Source of the DNA: an uncultured Fidelibacterota bacterium
Lineage (GTDB): Bacteria; Fidelibacterota; Marinisomatia; Marinisomatales; UBA8229
Reading direction: 5' to 3'
Assembly: GCA_913054425.1 (NCBI GenBank)
Contig: CAJXJG010000103.1
Location: 1 to 6,337, forward strand
Length of the DNA: 6,337 nucleotides
Part shown: piece by piece, positions 1 through 6,080 of the stretch
Numbering within the stretch: position 1 is the first letter of the stretch
Layout: each line of letters opens with the position of its first letter
Made by a program: the position numbers and the translations under genes
Notes under the pieces: generated by a model
Told to the model about the DNA's origin: nothing
The model's database searches: none
Seen by the model: the letters and a program-made list of their open reading frames with translations, nothing else

Positions 1-1
1 G

Positions 2-502
2 CGTCAAAAAATGCTGGGGCTCATAAATCAAAACTATTATGAATTTCATAATCCTGTTGACCTCACGACCAATCATGGTGATGCTGTGAAAGCTGTTTTA
101 GCCCACAATAAAGATTCATTTAATAGTGATTTAGCCAGCCTTTCTGAAGTGGCAGACTTGGATTACTTATTTGTGACAACGTTCACAAATATTTCTGACG
201 ATGTCAAACGAGTAATGTTGAAAGGGGAAGTGGTTCGTTATAATCGAAAGACAAACGATGTATATCGACACGAAGTGCTTTCTTACGCAGAAGATTTAGA
301 CCTTCACATTCGCGCCATGAAATCAGAATTGGTTGAAACCATTCCACACAGTGTTTCTGCCATTGGTCGGAACAAGATTTATTTGTTTTTGGGCGTCGGT
401 CTCGTTTTAATTTTTGCATTAAGTCAATCCTTTGGTGGATTTGACCAATGGATCGGGGGCGGTGATGGCGACAAAGGCACTGACCCACCCGTAGGTAATT
501 AA
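2..502 (+). CDS. Small membrane protein with C-terminal transmembrane helix, unknown function, probably 5'-partial
   Basis: I do not recognise a specific family. The frame is open to the left edge of the window (codons for R, Q, K precede the first ATG at 11) and no ribosome binding site is visible before that ATG, so the gene probably starts outside the window; if it starts at 11 the product is 163 residues. Numbering from that Met, residues 1-50 are polar and probably helical. Residues 51-112 alternate strand and helix: DYLFVTTFTN, then VMLKGEVVRYNRKTNDVYRHEV, then an amphipathic helix. This loosely recalls the C-terminal part of CsgG/TolB-N-type domains, but that is a shape resemblance only. 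Residues 123-140 (bases 377-430) form one hydrophobic helix preceded by GRNK, followed by a Gly/Asp-rich tail of about 20 residues. If no signal peptide lies upstream, the positive-inside rule predicts a cytoplasmic domain anchored by its C-terminus. It converges on the methyltransferase gene with one base between stop codons. Confidence 0.7.
   Translation, partial: RQKMLGLINQNYYEFHNPVDLTTNHGDAVKAVLAHNKDSFNSDLASLSEVADLDYLFVTTFTNISDDVKRVMLKGEVVRYNRKTNDVYRHEVLSYAEDLDLHIRAMKSELVETIPHSVSAIGRNKIYLFLGVGLVLIFALSQSFGGFDQWIGGGDGDKGTDPPVGN
377..430 (+). other. Predicted transmembrane segment of the left-edge membrane protein
   Basis: Codons 123-140 (counting from the ATG at 11) encode an uninterrupted run of Ile, Tyr, Leu, Phe, Gly, Val and Ala residues with no charge, about 18 residues long, which is the right length for one bilayer crossing. 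Basic residues (R120, K122) stand just before it and an acidic, Gly-rich tail follows. This favours the N-terminal side being cytoplasmic and the tail outside, assuming no further membrane segment upstream of the window. Confidence 0.7.
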
Positions 503-503
503 T

Positions 504-1910
504 TTACCGTTTTACGAAGATTCCTACCGTCTCTACGTGAGGTGTGTGGGGAAACATATCCACCATGGTTATATGCTTAAGCGTATAACCCTTCATTTGT
601 AATATTTCTGTATCCCTGGCCTGGGTAGTGGGGTTACAGGATACATACACAATTTTTTCCGCTTCGAATTTCGGCAAATAATTTGTCATAAATTTATGCA
701 TGCCGACTCGTGGCGGATCCACCACCACCACATCCGGTTTCGGATATTTCTTGCCCGCACCAAATTTGAAGAAATTATCCAGGTTGGCCACATGGAATTT
801 TGCATTACCCACACCATTTCTAACCGCATTACGGGTAGCGTCTTCCACTGCTGAAACGATGACTTCGAATCCATGGACTTCTTTCGCTTTTTGCGCCAGG
901 AATAATGAAATGGAACCGGTACCGCAATAGAGGTCAAACACCACTTCTTTGCCGGTTAATTCGGATCCTTTCAGGGCTGTTTGATATAATTTTTCTGCCA
1001 TTCCCGTATTGGTCTGGAAAAATGAATTAGCCGAAATTTCGAAGGTTAAATCACCAATTTTTTCCTCTAATGCGGGTTTCCCATGGAGATGCAATTCATA
1101 TTCACCATAGGATACATCAGCCTTTCGAGTATTAATATTATTCACAATGGTTGTGACCTGGGGGAATGCTTCAATCAATCCATTGACCATGGGCTGCAGT
1201 AAATCTGTATTTTCATAAGACGTCACCAGGTTCACCAAAATGTCACCGGTATTTTGCCCAAAGCGCATTACCAGGTATCGCAAAAAACCGTTATGGGTTT
1301 TTTGGTCGTAGGGCTTCAGCTTTAATTTTTTGGCAAGCGATTGCACCTTATTGAGTATTTCATTCCCTAATTGAGGTTGAATATGGCATTCGTCAATATT
1401 GAGAATTTTATCCCACCGTTTGGGGATATGCATCCCCAGGGCAAAATCACGTTCAACACCTTCCAGCTCACCGGGAAGCACCCATCTATTGTTGGAAAAA
1501 GTAAATTCCATTTTATTGCGGTAATTAAATATTTGGTCTGCGGGAACAACGGCATCCACTTCGAAATTGTCAATGCCGGCTTGACGCCGAAATATATTTT
1601 CAATTTGCTGTTTCTTCTGGGCAACCTGTTCATCATAATCCAATTGTTGCACTTTACATCCGCCACAGGTGGGAAAGTGATAACAGCGCGGCTCAACCGC
1701 ATGCTTGGATTCAGATAAAATTTCTAATGGCCGCGCTTCTCCAAACCCTTTTCTTTTTCTATACAGTAATGCGCGAACTTTTTGTCCCGGTATGGCATTT
1801 TTTACGAAAATGACAAAGCCATCTACACGGGCCACCCCCTTCCCGCCATTAGCGAGTGACTCTATGGTTAATTCGTATTCCTGTCCTTTTTTAACTGATA
1901 TTTCTGTCAT
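504..1910 (-). CDS. rlmD: 23S rRNA (uracil-C5)-methyltransferase, RlmD/TrmA family
   Basis: This is a SAM-dependent RNA methyltransferase that makes 5-methyluridine, most likely in 23S rRNA, acting in the cytoplasm. The 468-residue product is full length for the RlmD group. Residues about 8-65 are a TRAM RNA-binding domain. An iron-sulfur cluster site is complete: C76, C82 and C85 (a CX5CX2C pattern) plus C175 in the IDECHIQ segment. The methyltransferase half has FFQ at 297-299, the SAM-binding motif DLYCGTG at 326-332, DPPR at 398-401, the catalytic nucleophile C425 in the VSCNP motif and the general base E460 in HVETVGIF. The ATG at 1910 places the TRAM domain correctly, although no clear Shine-Dalgarno sequence precedes it (the leader is A-rich). 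The family includes enzymes for U1939, U747 and tRNA U54; the Fe-S cluster and TRAM domain favour an RlmD-like enzyme, but the exact target base cannot be read from sequence. It appears to be transcribed from its own promoter in the 71-base gap upstream. Confidence 0.93.
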   Translation of the reverse strand: MTEISVKKGQEYELTIESLANGGKGVARVDGFVIFVKNAIPGQKVRALLYRKRKGFGEARPLEILSESKHAVEPRCYHFPTCGGCKVQQLDYDEQVAQKKQQIENIFRRQAGIDNFEVDAVVPADQIFNYRNKMEFTFSNNRWVLPGELEGVERDFALGMHIPKRWDKILNIDECHIQPQLGNEILNKVQSLAKKLKLKPYDQKTHNGFLRYLVMRFGQNTGDILVNLVTSYENTDLLQPMVNGLIEAFPQVTTIVNNINTRKADVSYGEYELHLHGKPALEEKIGDLTFEISANSFFQTNTGMAEKLYQTALKGSELTGKEVVFDLYCGTGSISLFLAQKAKEVHGFEVIVSAVEDATRNAVRNGVGNAKFHVANLDNFFKFGAGKKYPKPDVVVVDPPRVGMHKFMTNYLPKFEAEKIVYVSCNPTTQARDTEILQMKGYTLKHITMVDMFPHTPHVETVGIFVKR

Positions 1911-1934
1911 TTTACTATTTTATTTCTTAAATGC

Positions 1935-1963
1935 ATTTTAATGCTGGTGATAAGGAATGTTAA
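1935..1963 (-). promoter_or_regulatory. Putative sigma-70-like promoter for the rRNA methyltransferase gene
   Basis: Read on the minus strand, the gap between the phosphorylase stop and the methyltransferase ATG contains TTAACA (1963-1958), a spacer of exactly 17 bases, and TAAAAT (1940-1935). Each hexamer matches the sigma-70 consensus at 5 of 6 positions. Transcription would start near 1928, giving a leader of about 18 bases before the ATG at 1910. The region is AT-rich, so a chance match is possible; the optimal spacing and the position in the only sizeable gap of the window argue for it. I see no convincing hairpin terminator in the same gap, so read-through from the upstream operon is also possible. 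Confidence 0.45.
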
Positions 1964-1981
1964 TAATGAGCGGCGTTTTTA

Positions 1982-2776
1982 TTAATATAATTCTAGAAAA
2001 CGAACAAGAAGTGATTTCAAATCCTGAATGCCTTTATCGGCATTTTCAATGGTCTGCTCATGGCTCAAGACTTCATCGCTCATTCCTGCAGCCATGTTAG
2101 TAATAACCGATAATGCGGAAACCTTCATTCCGGCATGGCGGGCCAATATCACTTCTGGCACTGTGGACATTCCAACTGCATCCGCACCCATCAATTTTGC
2201 TGCTCGTATTTCTGCCGGTGTTTCAAAACTTGGGCCACAGAACCAAATGTAAACCCCTTCGTGGAGTGTGATTCCCTTTTCATTCGCTATTGTATGAAAT
2301 GTTGACCGCATGGTTTGATTATAGGCATCACTCATATCAACGAATCGACTATTACTTTCTTCGCCAAACAATGGGGAAATACCTGTAAAATTAATGTGAT
2401 CTTTCAACAGCATTACACTTCCGGGCTTGGCTTCATCCATTAAACTTCCAGCTGCATTTGTCAAAATCAGCGATTCACATCCAAGTTCAGCCAACGTACG
2501 AACGGGAATTTTCATTACATTCACAATACCTGACTCATAATAATGTGCCCGTCCCTGTAAAACAGCAATTTCAGTATTGTGGATTTTACCTAAATGAAGT
2601 TTCCCCATATGTCCAGATACACCAGCATCAGGAAAGCCATCCAATTCATCATATGAAAATGAAATAGAATTTTCTAAACCATCCACAAAGGAACCTAAAC
2701 CGGAGCCTAAAATGATACCCACTTTTGGTTTTATCCCCTTTGACTTGGATTGTATATATTCAACTGTTTTACTCAT
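1982..2776 (-). CDS. punA: Purine nucleoside phosphorylase (trimeric, PunA/PNP-I type)
   Basis: The enzyme cleaves purine (deoxy)nucleosides with phosphate to the free base and (deoxy)ribose-1-phosphate in the cytosol. The 264-residue product matches the trimeric family in length. Visible motifs are the phosphate loop GSGLG (24-28), GRAHYYES (75-82, with H78 and Y80 at the positions of human H86 and Y88), TNAAGSL (106-112), GPSFETPAE (181-189, with E185 as the purine-binding Glu), VGMSTVPE (201-208) and SVITNMAAG (223-231). N227 corresponds to human N243, which predicts 6-oxopurine substrates (inosine, guanosine and their deoxy forms) rather than methylthioadenosine, whose phosphorylase has Asp there. 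H239 fits the 5'-hydroxyl-contacting His. I chose the ATG at 2776: it overlaps the upstream stop as ATGA and gives a normal N-terminus. A longer frame from a TTG at 2857 runs inside the neighbouring gene and adds 27 residues unlike the family. The context is a deoxynucleoside catabolic operon in which this enzyme would supply deoxyribose-1-phosphate. Confidence 0.93.
   Translation of the reverse strand: MSKTVEYIQSKSKGIKPKVGIILGSGLGSFVDGLENSISFSYDELDGFPDAGVSGHMGKLHLGKIHNTEIAVLQGRAHYYESGIVNVMKIPVRTLAELGCESLILTNAAGSLMDEAKPGSVMLLKDHINFTGISPLFGEESNSRFVDMSDAYNQTMRSTFHTIANEKGITLHEGVYIWFCGPSFETPAEIRAAKLMGADAVGMSTVPEVILARHAGMKVSALSVITNMAAGMSDEVLSHEQTIENADKGIQDLKSLLVRFLELY
2773..2776 (-). other. 4-base ATGA stop-start overlap between ALDH-like gene and phosphorylase gene
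   Basis: The ATG of the phosphorylase (2776-2774) shares bases with the TGA of the ALDH-like gene (2775-2773). Only a short AGG (2782-2780), three bases before the ATG, resembles a ribosome binding site, so re-initiation by ribosomes finishing the upstream gene is the likely route. This ties expression of the phosphorylase to the aldehyde dehydrogenase pair and fixes its start. Confidence 0.75.
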
Positions 2777-3636
2777 ACGCCTACTGGATACCACGTTGTT
2801 TTGGTCTCTAACGTATTCAAGATACGATATGGATCCTGGACATTTTTGTCCAGCCAATCTTCATCAGAATAAACGATTGGACGTTTTACATTCAGTGCGG
2901 CGTTTTCTTGAACGAGTTTGATTTCTTCCGGTTCACTACCGCAATAAACAATGGCATTCACATCCATGTGAGAGGAGAAATGTTCCAGCAATTCTGAACG
3001 ATGTCCTGTCAAAATATTAACAACACCACCGGGGACATCTGACGTATGAAGCACTTCAGCAAATGTGATAGAACAAAGTGGTTTTTCTTCCGATACCAGC
3101 ACAACCACAGTATTTCCGCCGGCAATGATGGGAGCAACAATTGAGACCAAACCGATTAATGATGACCCATTCGGAGCGACGGCAGAGACCACTCCCGTTG
3201 GTTCGGGATAAGAAAAATTAAAATAGGGCAATGCCACAGGATTTACTCGACTGAATATTTGTTGATATTTATCCGCCCAACCGGCATAATAAATTAATCG
3301 GTCTATGGATTGGTTGATTTCTTTTTCCGCTGTTTTTTTCGTAGAGCTCTGAAGAACCAATTCATCCATAAACTGGCTACGTCTGCCTTCCAGCATTTCT
3401 CCTATTCTATATAGTATCTGACTCCGATTATATGCTGTACTTGAACTCCAACCAGAAAACGCACTACGGGCAGCAACCACGGAATTCCTGAAATCTTTTC
3501 TGGATCCTCGGCAAATATTAACCGTGGACATATTTTTTGAATTTGTCCATTTTATATATCGTCCAGATTCTGTCCTAGGGAATTTTCCACCAATGTAGAG
3601 CTTATATGTTTTTTTAATATCTTCTCGTTTAGGCAT
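2773..3636 (-). CDS. Catalytically degenerate ALDH-like protein, equivalent to the C-terminal module of ALDH16
   Basis: The 287-residue product covers only the N-terminal and Rossmann portions of the aldehyde dehydrogenase fold. Residues 10-25 match the ALDH entry strand (YKLYIGGKF), YYAGWADK at 116-123 repeats the same motif in the neighbouring full-length ALDH, and PGGVVNILTG at 202-211 aligns with PPGVVNIING there. The active-site signatures are lost: where the partner has PWNFP this has PNGSS (155-159); the Lys of the KPAE motif aligns with L180; LELGGK is replaced near NVKRPIV (249-255); and the whole domain that carries the nucleophilic Cys and the EEIFGP motif is missing. It should not have ALDH activity alone. 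Size, motif order and the ending (WYPVGV) fit the degenerate second module of ALDH16, where such a module packs against the active one. It is not a decayed pseudogene: the frame is clean, has a good Shine-Dalgarno (GGGAG, 8 bases before the ATG) and is embedded between tightly spaced genes. A structural or regulatory subunit is the most likely role (inference). Confidence 0.85.
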   Translation of the reverse strand: MPKREDIKKTYKLYIGGKFPRTESGRYIKWTNSKNMSTVNICRGSRKDFRNSVVAARSAFSGWSSSTAYNRSQILYRIGEMLEGRRSQFMDELVLQSSTKKTAEKEINQSIDRLIYYAGWADKYQQIFSRVNPVALPYFNFSYPEPTGVVSAVAPNGSSLIGLVSIVAPIIAGGNTVVVLVSEEKPLCSITFAEVLHTSDVPGGVVNILTGHRSELLEHFSSHMDVNAIVYCGSEPEEIKLVQENAALNVKRPIVYSDEDWLDKNVQDPYRILNTLETKTTWYPVGV

Positions 3637-3644
3637 AATTTTAT

Positions 3645-3649
3645 CTCCC
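3645..3649 (-). promoter_or_regulatory. Ribosome binding site of the short ALDH-like gene
   Basis: On the minus strand GGGAG lies eight bases before the ATG at 3636, inside the 14-base gap after the TAA of the full-length ALDH. It matters because it shows the second ALDH module has its own translation start. The two frames are also offset (not in register), so the separation is not a single in-frame stop codon inside one long gene. Confidence 0.7.
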
Positions 3650-3650
3650 G

Positions 3651-5093
3651 TTACACCAAATGAACATATGGCATTAATCCTTCTAAACCGCCTTCGCGAC
3701 CCATGCCGCTCTCCTTATATCCACCGAAAGGTGATGTGGGATCAAATTTGTTAAATGTATTCGCCCAAAGGACTCCTGCCCGAATGGCCTTGGATACCTG
3801 AAAAATTTTTGCACCCTTGTCCGTCCATACGCCACCGGAAAGTCCATAAGGTATATTATTCGCTTTAGTGATGACTTCATCTACGGTTCGGAAGGTTTGA
3901 ATCGCCAATACAGGACCAAATATTTCTTCCTGCACAATACGATGAGACTGGCTCACATCCGTAAATAATGTGGGAGCATACCAATAGCCTTTTTCAGGCA
4001 ACTTGCATGATGATTGATGAATTGATCCACCTTCATTTTTCCCAATGTCTACATACATTTTAATTTTATCCAGCTGCATCTTTGAATTGATTGCGCCAAT
4101 GTCTGTGTTTTTATCCAGAGGGTTGCCCACAATTAACGATTCCATTCTGTCTTTTAGTTTCGAAACAACTGTTTCGGCCACACTTTCTTGAACAAATAAC
4201 CGCGAGCCGGCACAGCATACGTGTCCTTGATTAAAAAATATTCCATCAATGATTCCTTCTACCGCTTGATCGATGGCCGCATCTTCAAATATAATATTGG
4301 CTGCTTTTCCGCCAAGTTCAAGAGTGTATTTTTTATCGGTACCTGCTATTGACTTCATAATCAATTTTCCAACGTCGGTAGAGCCGGTAAAGGCAATTTT
4401 ATTTACATCAGGATGCTCGACCAAAGCTCGGCCAGTTTTTCCATCACCATTGATGATATTCACGACGCCGGGTGGTAAATCTGCTTCTTGGATAATTTCC
4501 GCCAATTTCATTGCGGTTAAGGGCGTTGTTTCTGCCGGTTTTAATATTACTGTATTTCCTGTGGCTAACGCCGGCGCTATTTTCCAGGCTGCCATTAATA
4601 ATGGGAAATTCCATGGAATAATTTGTCCGGCCACACCAATAGGTTTTGCCTTTTTCCCGGGGAATGCATATTCCAGTTTATCAGCCCATCCGGCATAATA
4701 AAAGAAATGAGCCGACACCAATGGAATATCAATATCTCTTGATTCCCGAATGGGTTTTCCCCCATCCATGGTTTCGATGACTGAAAATTCTCTTGCACGT
4801 TCCTGGATCAATCGAGCAATACGATAAATATATTTTCCCCGTTCGGCAGGATCCATTTTGGACCAGACTTTTTCGTAGGCTTTCCTGGCTGCCTTCACAG
4901 CTTTATCAACATCTGCTTTATCCGCTTCTGCCACATCAGCCAATTTTTCCTCATTGGCGGGATTTATTGTTTCGAAATATTTCCCTTTTTCTGGTGGAAT
5001 AAATTTTCCATTGATAAAAAGATCGTTTTTGACTGCAATATGAATGTGATCTGTACTTTCAGGGGCGGGACTGTATGACCAATCTTTTTTCAA
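3651..5093 (-). CDS. NAD(P)-dependent aldehyde dehydrogenase, full length, equivalent to the N-terminal module of ALDH16
   Basis: This enzyme oxidises an aldehyde to the carboxylate with NAD(P)+ in the cytosol. All ALDH signatures are present in 480 residues: oxyanion-hole N162 in PWNFP (160-164), cofactor-binding K185 in KPAE (185-188), FTGSTDVG (235-242), general base E259 in LELGGK (258-263), nucleophile C293 in GHVCCAGSR (290-298), cofactor-binding E390 in EEIFGPV (389-395), and the C-terminal PFGGYKESGMGRE (455-467). The start is a TTG at 5093, whose bases overlap the TGA of the upstream gene (TTGA). It has a strong AAGGGA six bases before it, no ATG is available nearby, and starting here gives the expected N-terminus (KKDWSYSPAPES). 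Sitting downstream of deoC and upstream of a purine nucleoside phosphorylase, its natural substrate is plausibly the acetaldehyde made by DeoC (inference from context). The next gene encodes the degenerate second half of an ALDH16-like enzyme, so the two proteins probably act as a complex. Confidence 0.93.
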   Translation of the reverse strand: MKKDWSYSPAPESTDHIHIAVKNDLFINGKFIPPEKGKYFETINPANEEKLADVAEADKADVDKAVKAARKAYEKVWSKMDPAERGKYIYRIARLIQERAREFSVIETMDGGKPIRESRDIDIPLVSAHFFYYAGWADKLEYAFPGKKAKPIGVAGQIIPWNFPLLMAAWKIAPALATGNTVILKPAETTPLTAMKLAEIIQEADLPPGVVNIINGDGKTGRALVEHPDVNKIAFTGSTDVGKLIMKSIAGTDKKYTLELGGKAANIIFEDAAIDQAVEGIIDGIFFNQGHVCCAGSRLFVQESVAETVVSKLKDRMESLIVGNPLDKNTDIGAINSKMQLDKIKMYVDIGKNEGGSIHQSSCKLPEKGYWYAPTLFTDVSQSHRIVQEEIFGPVLAIQTFRTVDEVITKANNIPYGLSGGVWTDKGAKIFQVSKAIRAGVLWANTFNKFDPTSPFGGYKESGMGREGGLEGLMPYVHLV

Positions 5094-6061
5094 TTTACTT
5101 CCCTTATTGTTAATGCTATTTTACCGACCACAGTGCCTGTTTCACTATGACGATGTGCATTTATTATATCTTCAATTGGATAGACTTTTTCAATAGTAGG
5201 TTTCACTATTTTGTTTTCTATCAGAGTAGATAATGATCTCAAATTTTCTGCATCTGGCTTTACCCACAATTTTTTATTTTTTTTACGTGAGATCAAGTTA
5301 AAAATTGGTGCCAAAACCAAATTTTGAAAAGAAGGTATTGATGATACGTATTCTCCATTTGATTTAAGTGTATGTTTAGCTTCCTTGAAAGAGGTATTAG
5401 CAACAGCATCGAAAAATAGATCATAGGTGTTCTTTTTTGCCAATATGTTTTCTTTATTGTAGTCAATAATACAATCTACTCCAATTGACTTAGCATACGA
5501 TGCATTTTTTGCACTACAAACTCCAGTTACATGAAAGTTTAGATTTTTCGCTATCTGAACTGCAATATGACCAATTCCTCCTGAACAACCATTTATTAAT
5601 ACTTTGGCTTCGTCAGGGAGATTAGTAATCTGAAAAAATAATTGATAAATCGTTAAGCCTACCAAGGGCATGGTTGCAGCTTCAATGAAGTTATGGTTAA
5701 CTGGCTTTATAGCAATTTGATTCTCTCTAACTCTAATAAACTCTGAATAAGTATATCCGTTAAACGCGTTTATCATGCCAAAAACTTCATCCCCTCTATT
5801 AAAGTTTTTTACGTGCTTCCCCGTATTTTCGACAACGCCAGAATAGTCCGCTCCAAGTTGCCGTGGGAGTTTACTACCTGTTATAAATTTTACATCTCCT
5901 CTGCGAACTTTCCAATCTACGGGGTTTACAGATGAAGCAATAACTTTTACGAGAATTTCATTATCATCAATCACTGGTTTTTTAATTTCTCTAATTTCCA
6001 AGCAACTTGCATCACCATATGCTGTCATAAACACAGCTTTCATCTTATTGTTTAAAGTCAT
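5090..6061 (-). CDS. Zinc-free MDR-family NAD(P)-dependent oxidoreductase (quinone oxidoreductase-like)
   Basis: The 323-residue product belongs to the medium-chain dehydrogenase/reductase superfamily, quinone reductase-like branch. It has the N-terminal GroES-like domain with ASSVNPVDWKVRRG (42-55) and LPRQLGADYSGVV (65-77), then the Rossmann domain with the nucleotide loop GCSGGIGHIAVQIAK (158-172), and a normal C-terminal VVGKIAL (311-317). It lacks the GHE motif and the Cys quartet of zinc alcohol dehydrogenases, so it is likely a zinc-independent NAD(P)H-dependent reductase of quinones, enones or similar carbonyls; the substrate cannot be read. I chose the ATG at 6061, which has AGGA (6072-6069) seven bases upstream and lies 19 bases after the deoC stop. 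A TTG at 6088 would overlap deoC and add nine residues; an internal ATG at 6043 is also possible. By hand count its GC is about 34% (325 of 960 bases at 5101-6060), against 43% in a 600-base sample of the ALDH downstream, which suggests separate ancestry. Confidence 0.88.
   Translation of the reverse strand: MTLNNKMKAVFMTAYGDASCLEIREIKKPVIDDNEILVKVIASSVNPVDWKVRRGDVKFITGSKLPRQLGADYSGVVENTGKHVKNFNRGDEVFGMINAFNGYTYSEFIRVRENQIAIKPVNHNFIEAATMPLVGLTIYQLFFQITNLPDEAKVLINGCSGGIGHIAVQIAKNLNFHVTGVCSAKNASYAKSIGVDCIIDYNKENILAKKNTYDLFFDAVANTSFKEAKHTLKSNGEYVSSIPSFQNLVLAPIFNLISRKKNKKLWVKPDAENLRSLSTLIENKIVKPTIEKVYPIEDIINAHRHSETGTVVGKIALTIREVN
5091..5105 (-). promoter_or_regulatory. TTG start and Shine-Dalgarno of the full-length ALDH, overlapping the upstream stop
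   Basis: Read on the minus strand, AAGGGA (5105-5100) is followed six bases later by TTG (5093-5091). The TTG overlaps the TGA stop of the oxidoreductase gene (5092-5090), forming TTGA. The next in-frame stop upstream is at 5123-5121 and no ATG lies between, so the non-ATG start is well supported. Confidence 0.7.
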
Positions 6062-6068
6062 TTTTTGT

Positions 6069-6072
6069 TCCT
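6069..6072 (-). promoter_or_regulatory. Ribosome binding site deciding the start of the MDR oxidoreductase
   Basis: On the minus strand AGGA stands seven bases before the ATG at 6061, within the 19-base gap after the deoC stop. This favours that ATG over the TTG at 6088, which lies inside the deoC coding region, and over the ATG at 6043. Confidence 0.6.
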
Positions 6073-6080
6073 GTAATCCC

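Noticed and set aside
1911..1981. Terminator hairpin or Bacteroidetes-type promoter (TTTG / TANNTTTG) in the largest gap
   Set aside because: I found no GC-rich inverted repeat followed by a T-run in either direction, and no TANNTTTG element upstream of the methyltransferase. A sigma-70-like pair fits better.
2777..2857. 27-residue N-terminal extension of the purine nucleoside phosphorylase starting from a TTG at 2857
   Set aside because: It lies wholly inside the coding region of the ALDH-like gene, begins with TTG, and does not resemble the family N-terminus. The ATG at 2776 gives a normal 264-residue enzyme and an ATGA overlap.
2773..3636. The short ALDH-like gene as a truncated pseudogene
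   Set aside because: The frame is intact, has a good ribosome binding site, its stop overlaps the next start precisely, and its extent matches the C-terminal module of ALDH16. No leftover of a catalytic domain follows it.
204..5002. Many shorter open frames lying inside or antisense to the genes (for example 1371-1718, 4273-4698, 3683-3880)
   Set aside because: They overlap genes with strong family motifs in another frame, have no recognisable domains and no supporting translation signals. They are frame shadows.
5265..5286. Poly-T runs in the MDR gene as a possible terminator or frameshift site
   Set aside because: They encode the Lys-rich SRKKNKKLW segment in an uninterrupted frame that continues to a normal C-terminus, and no hairpin precedes them.
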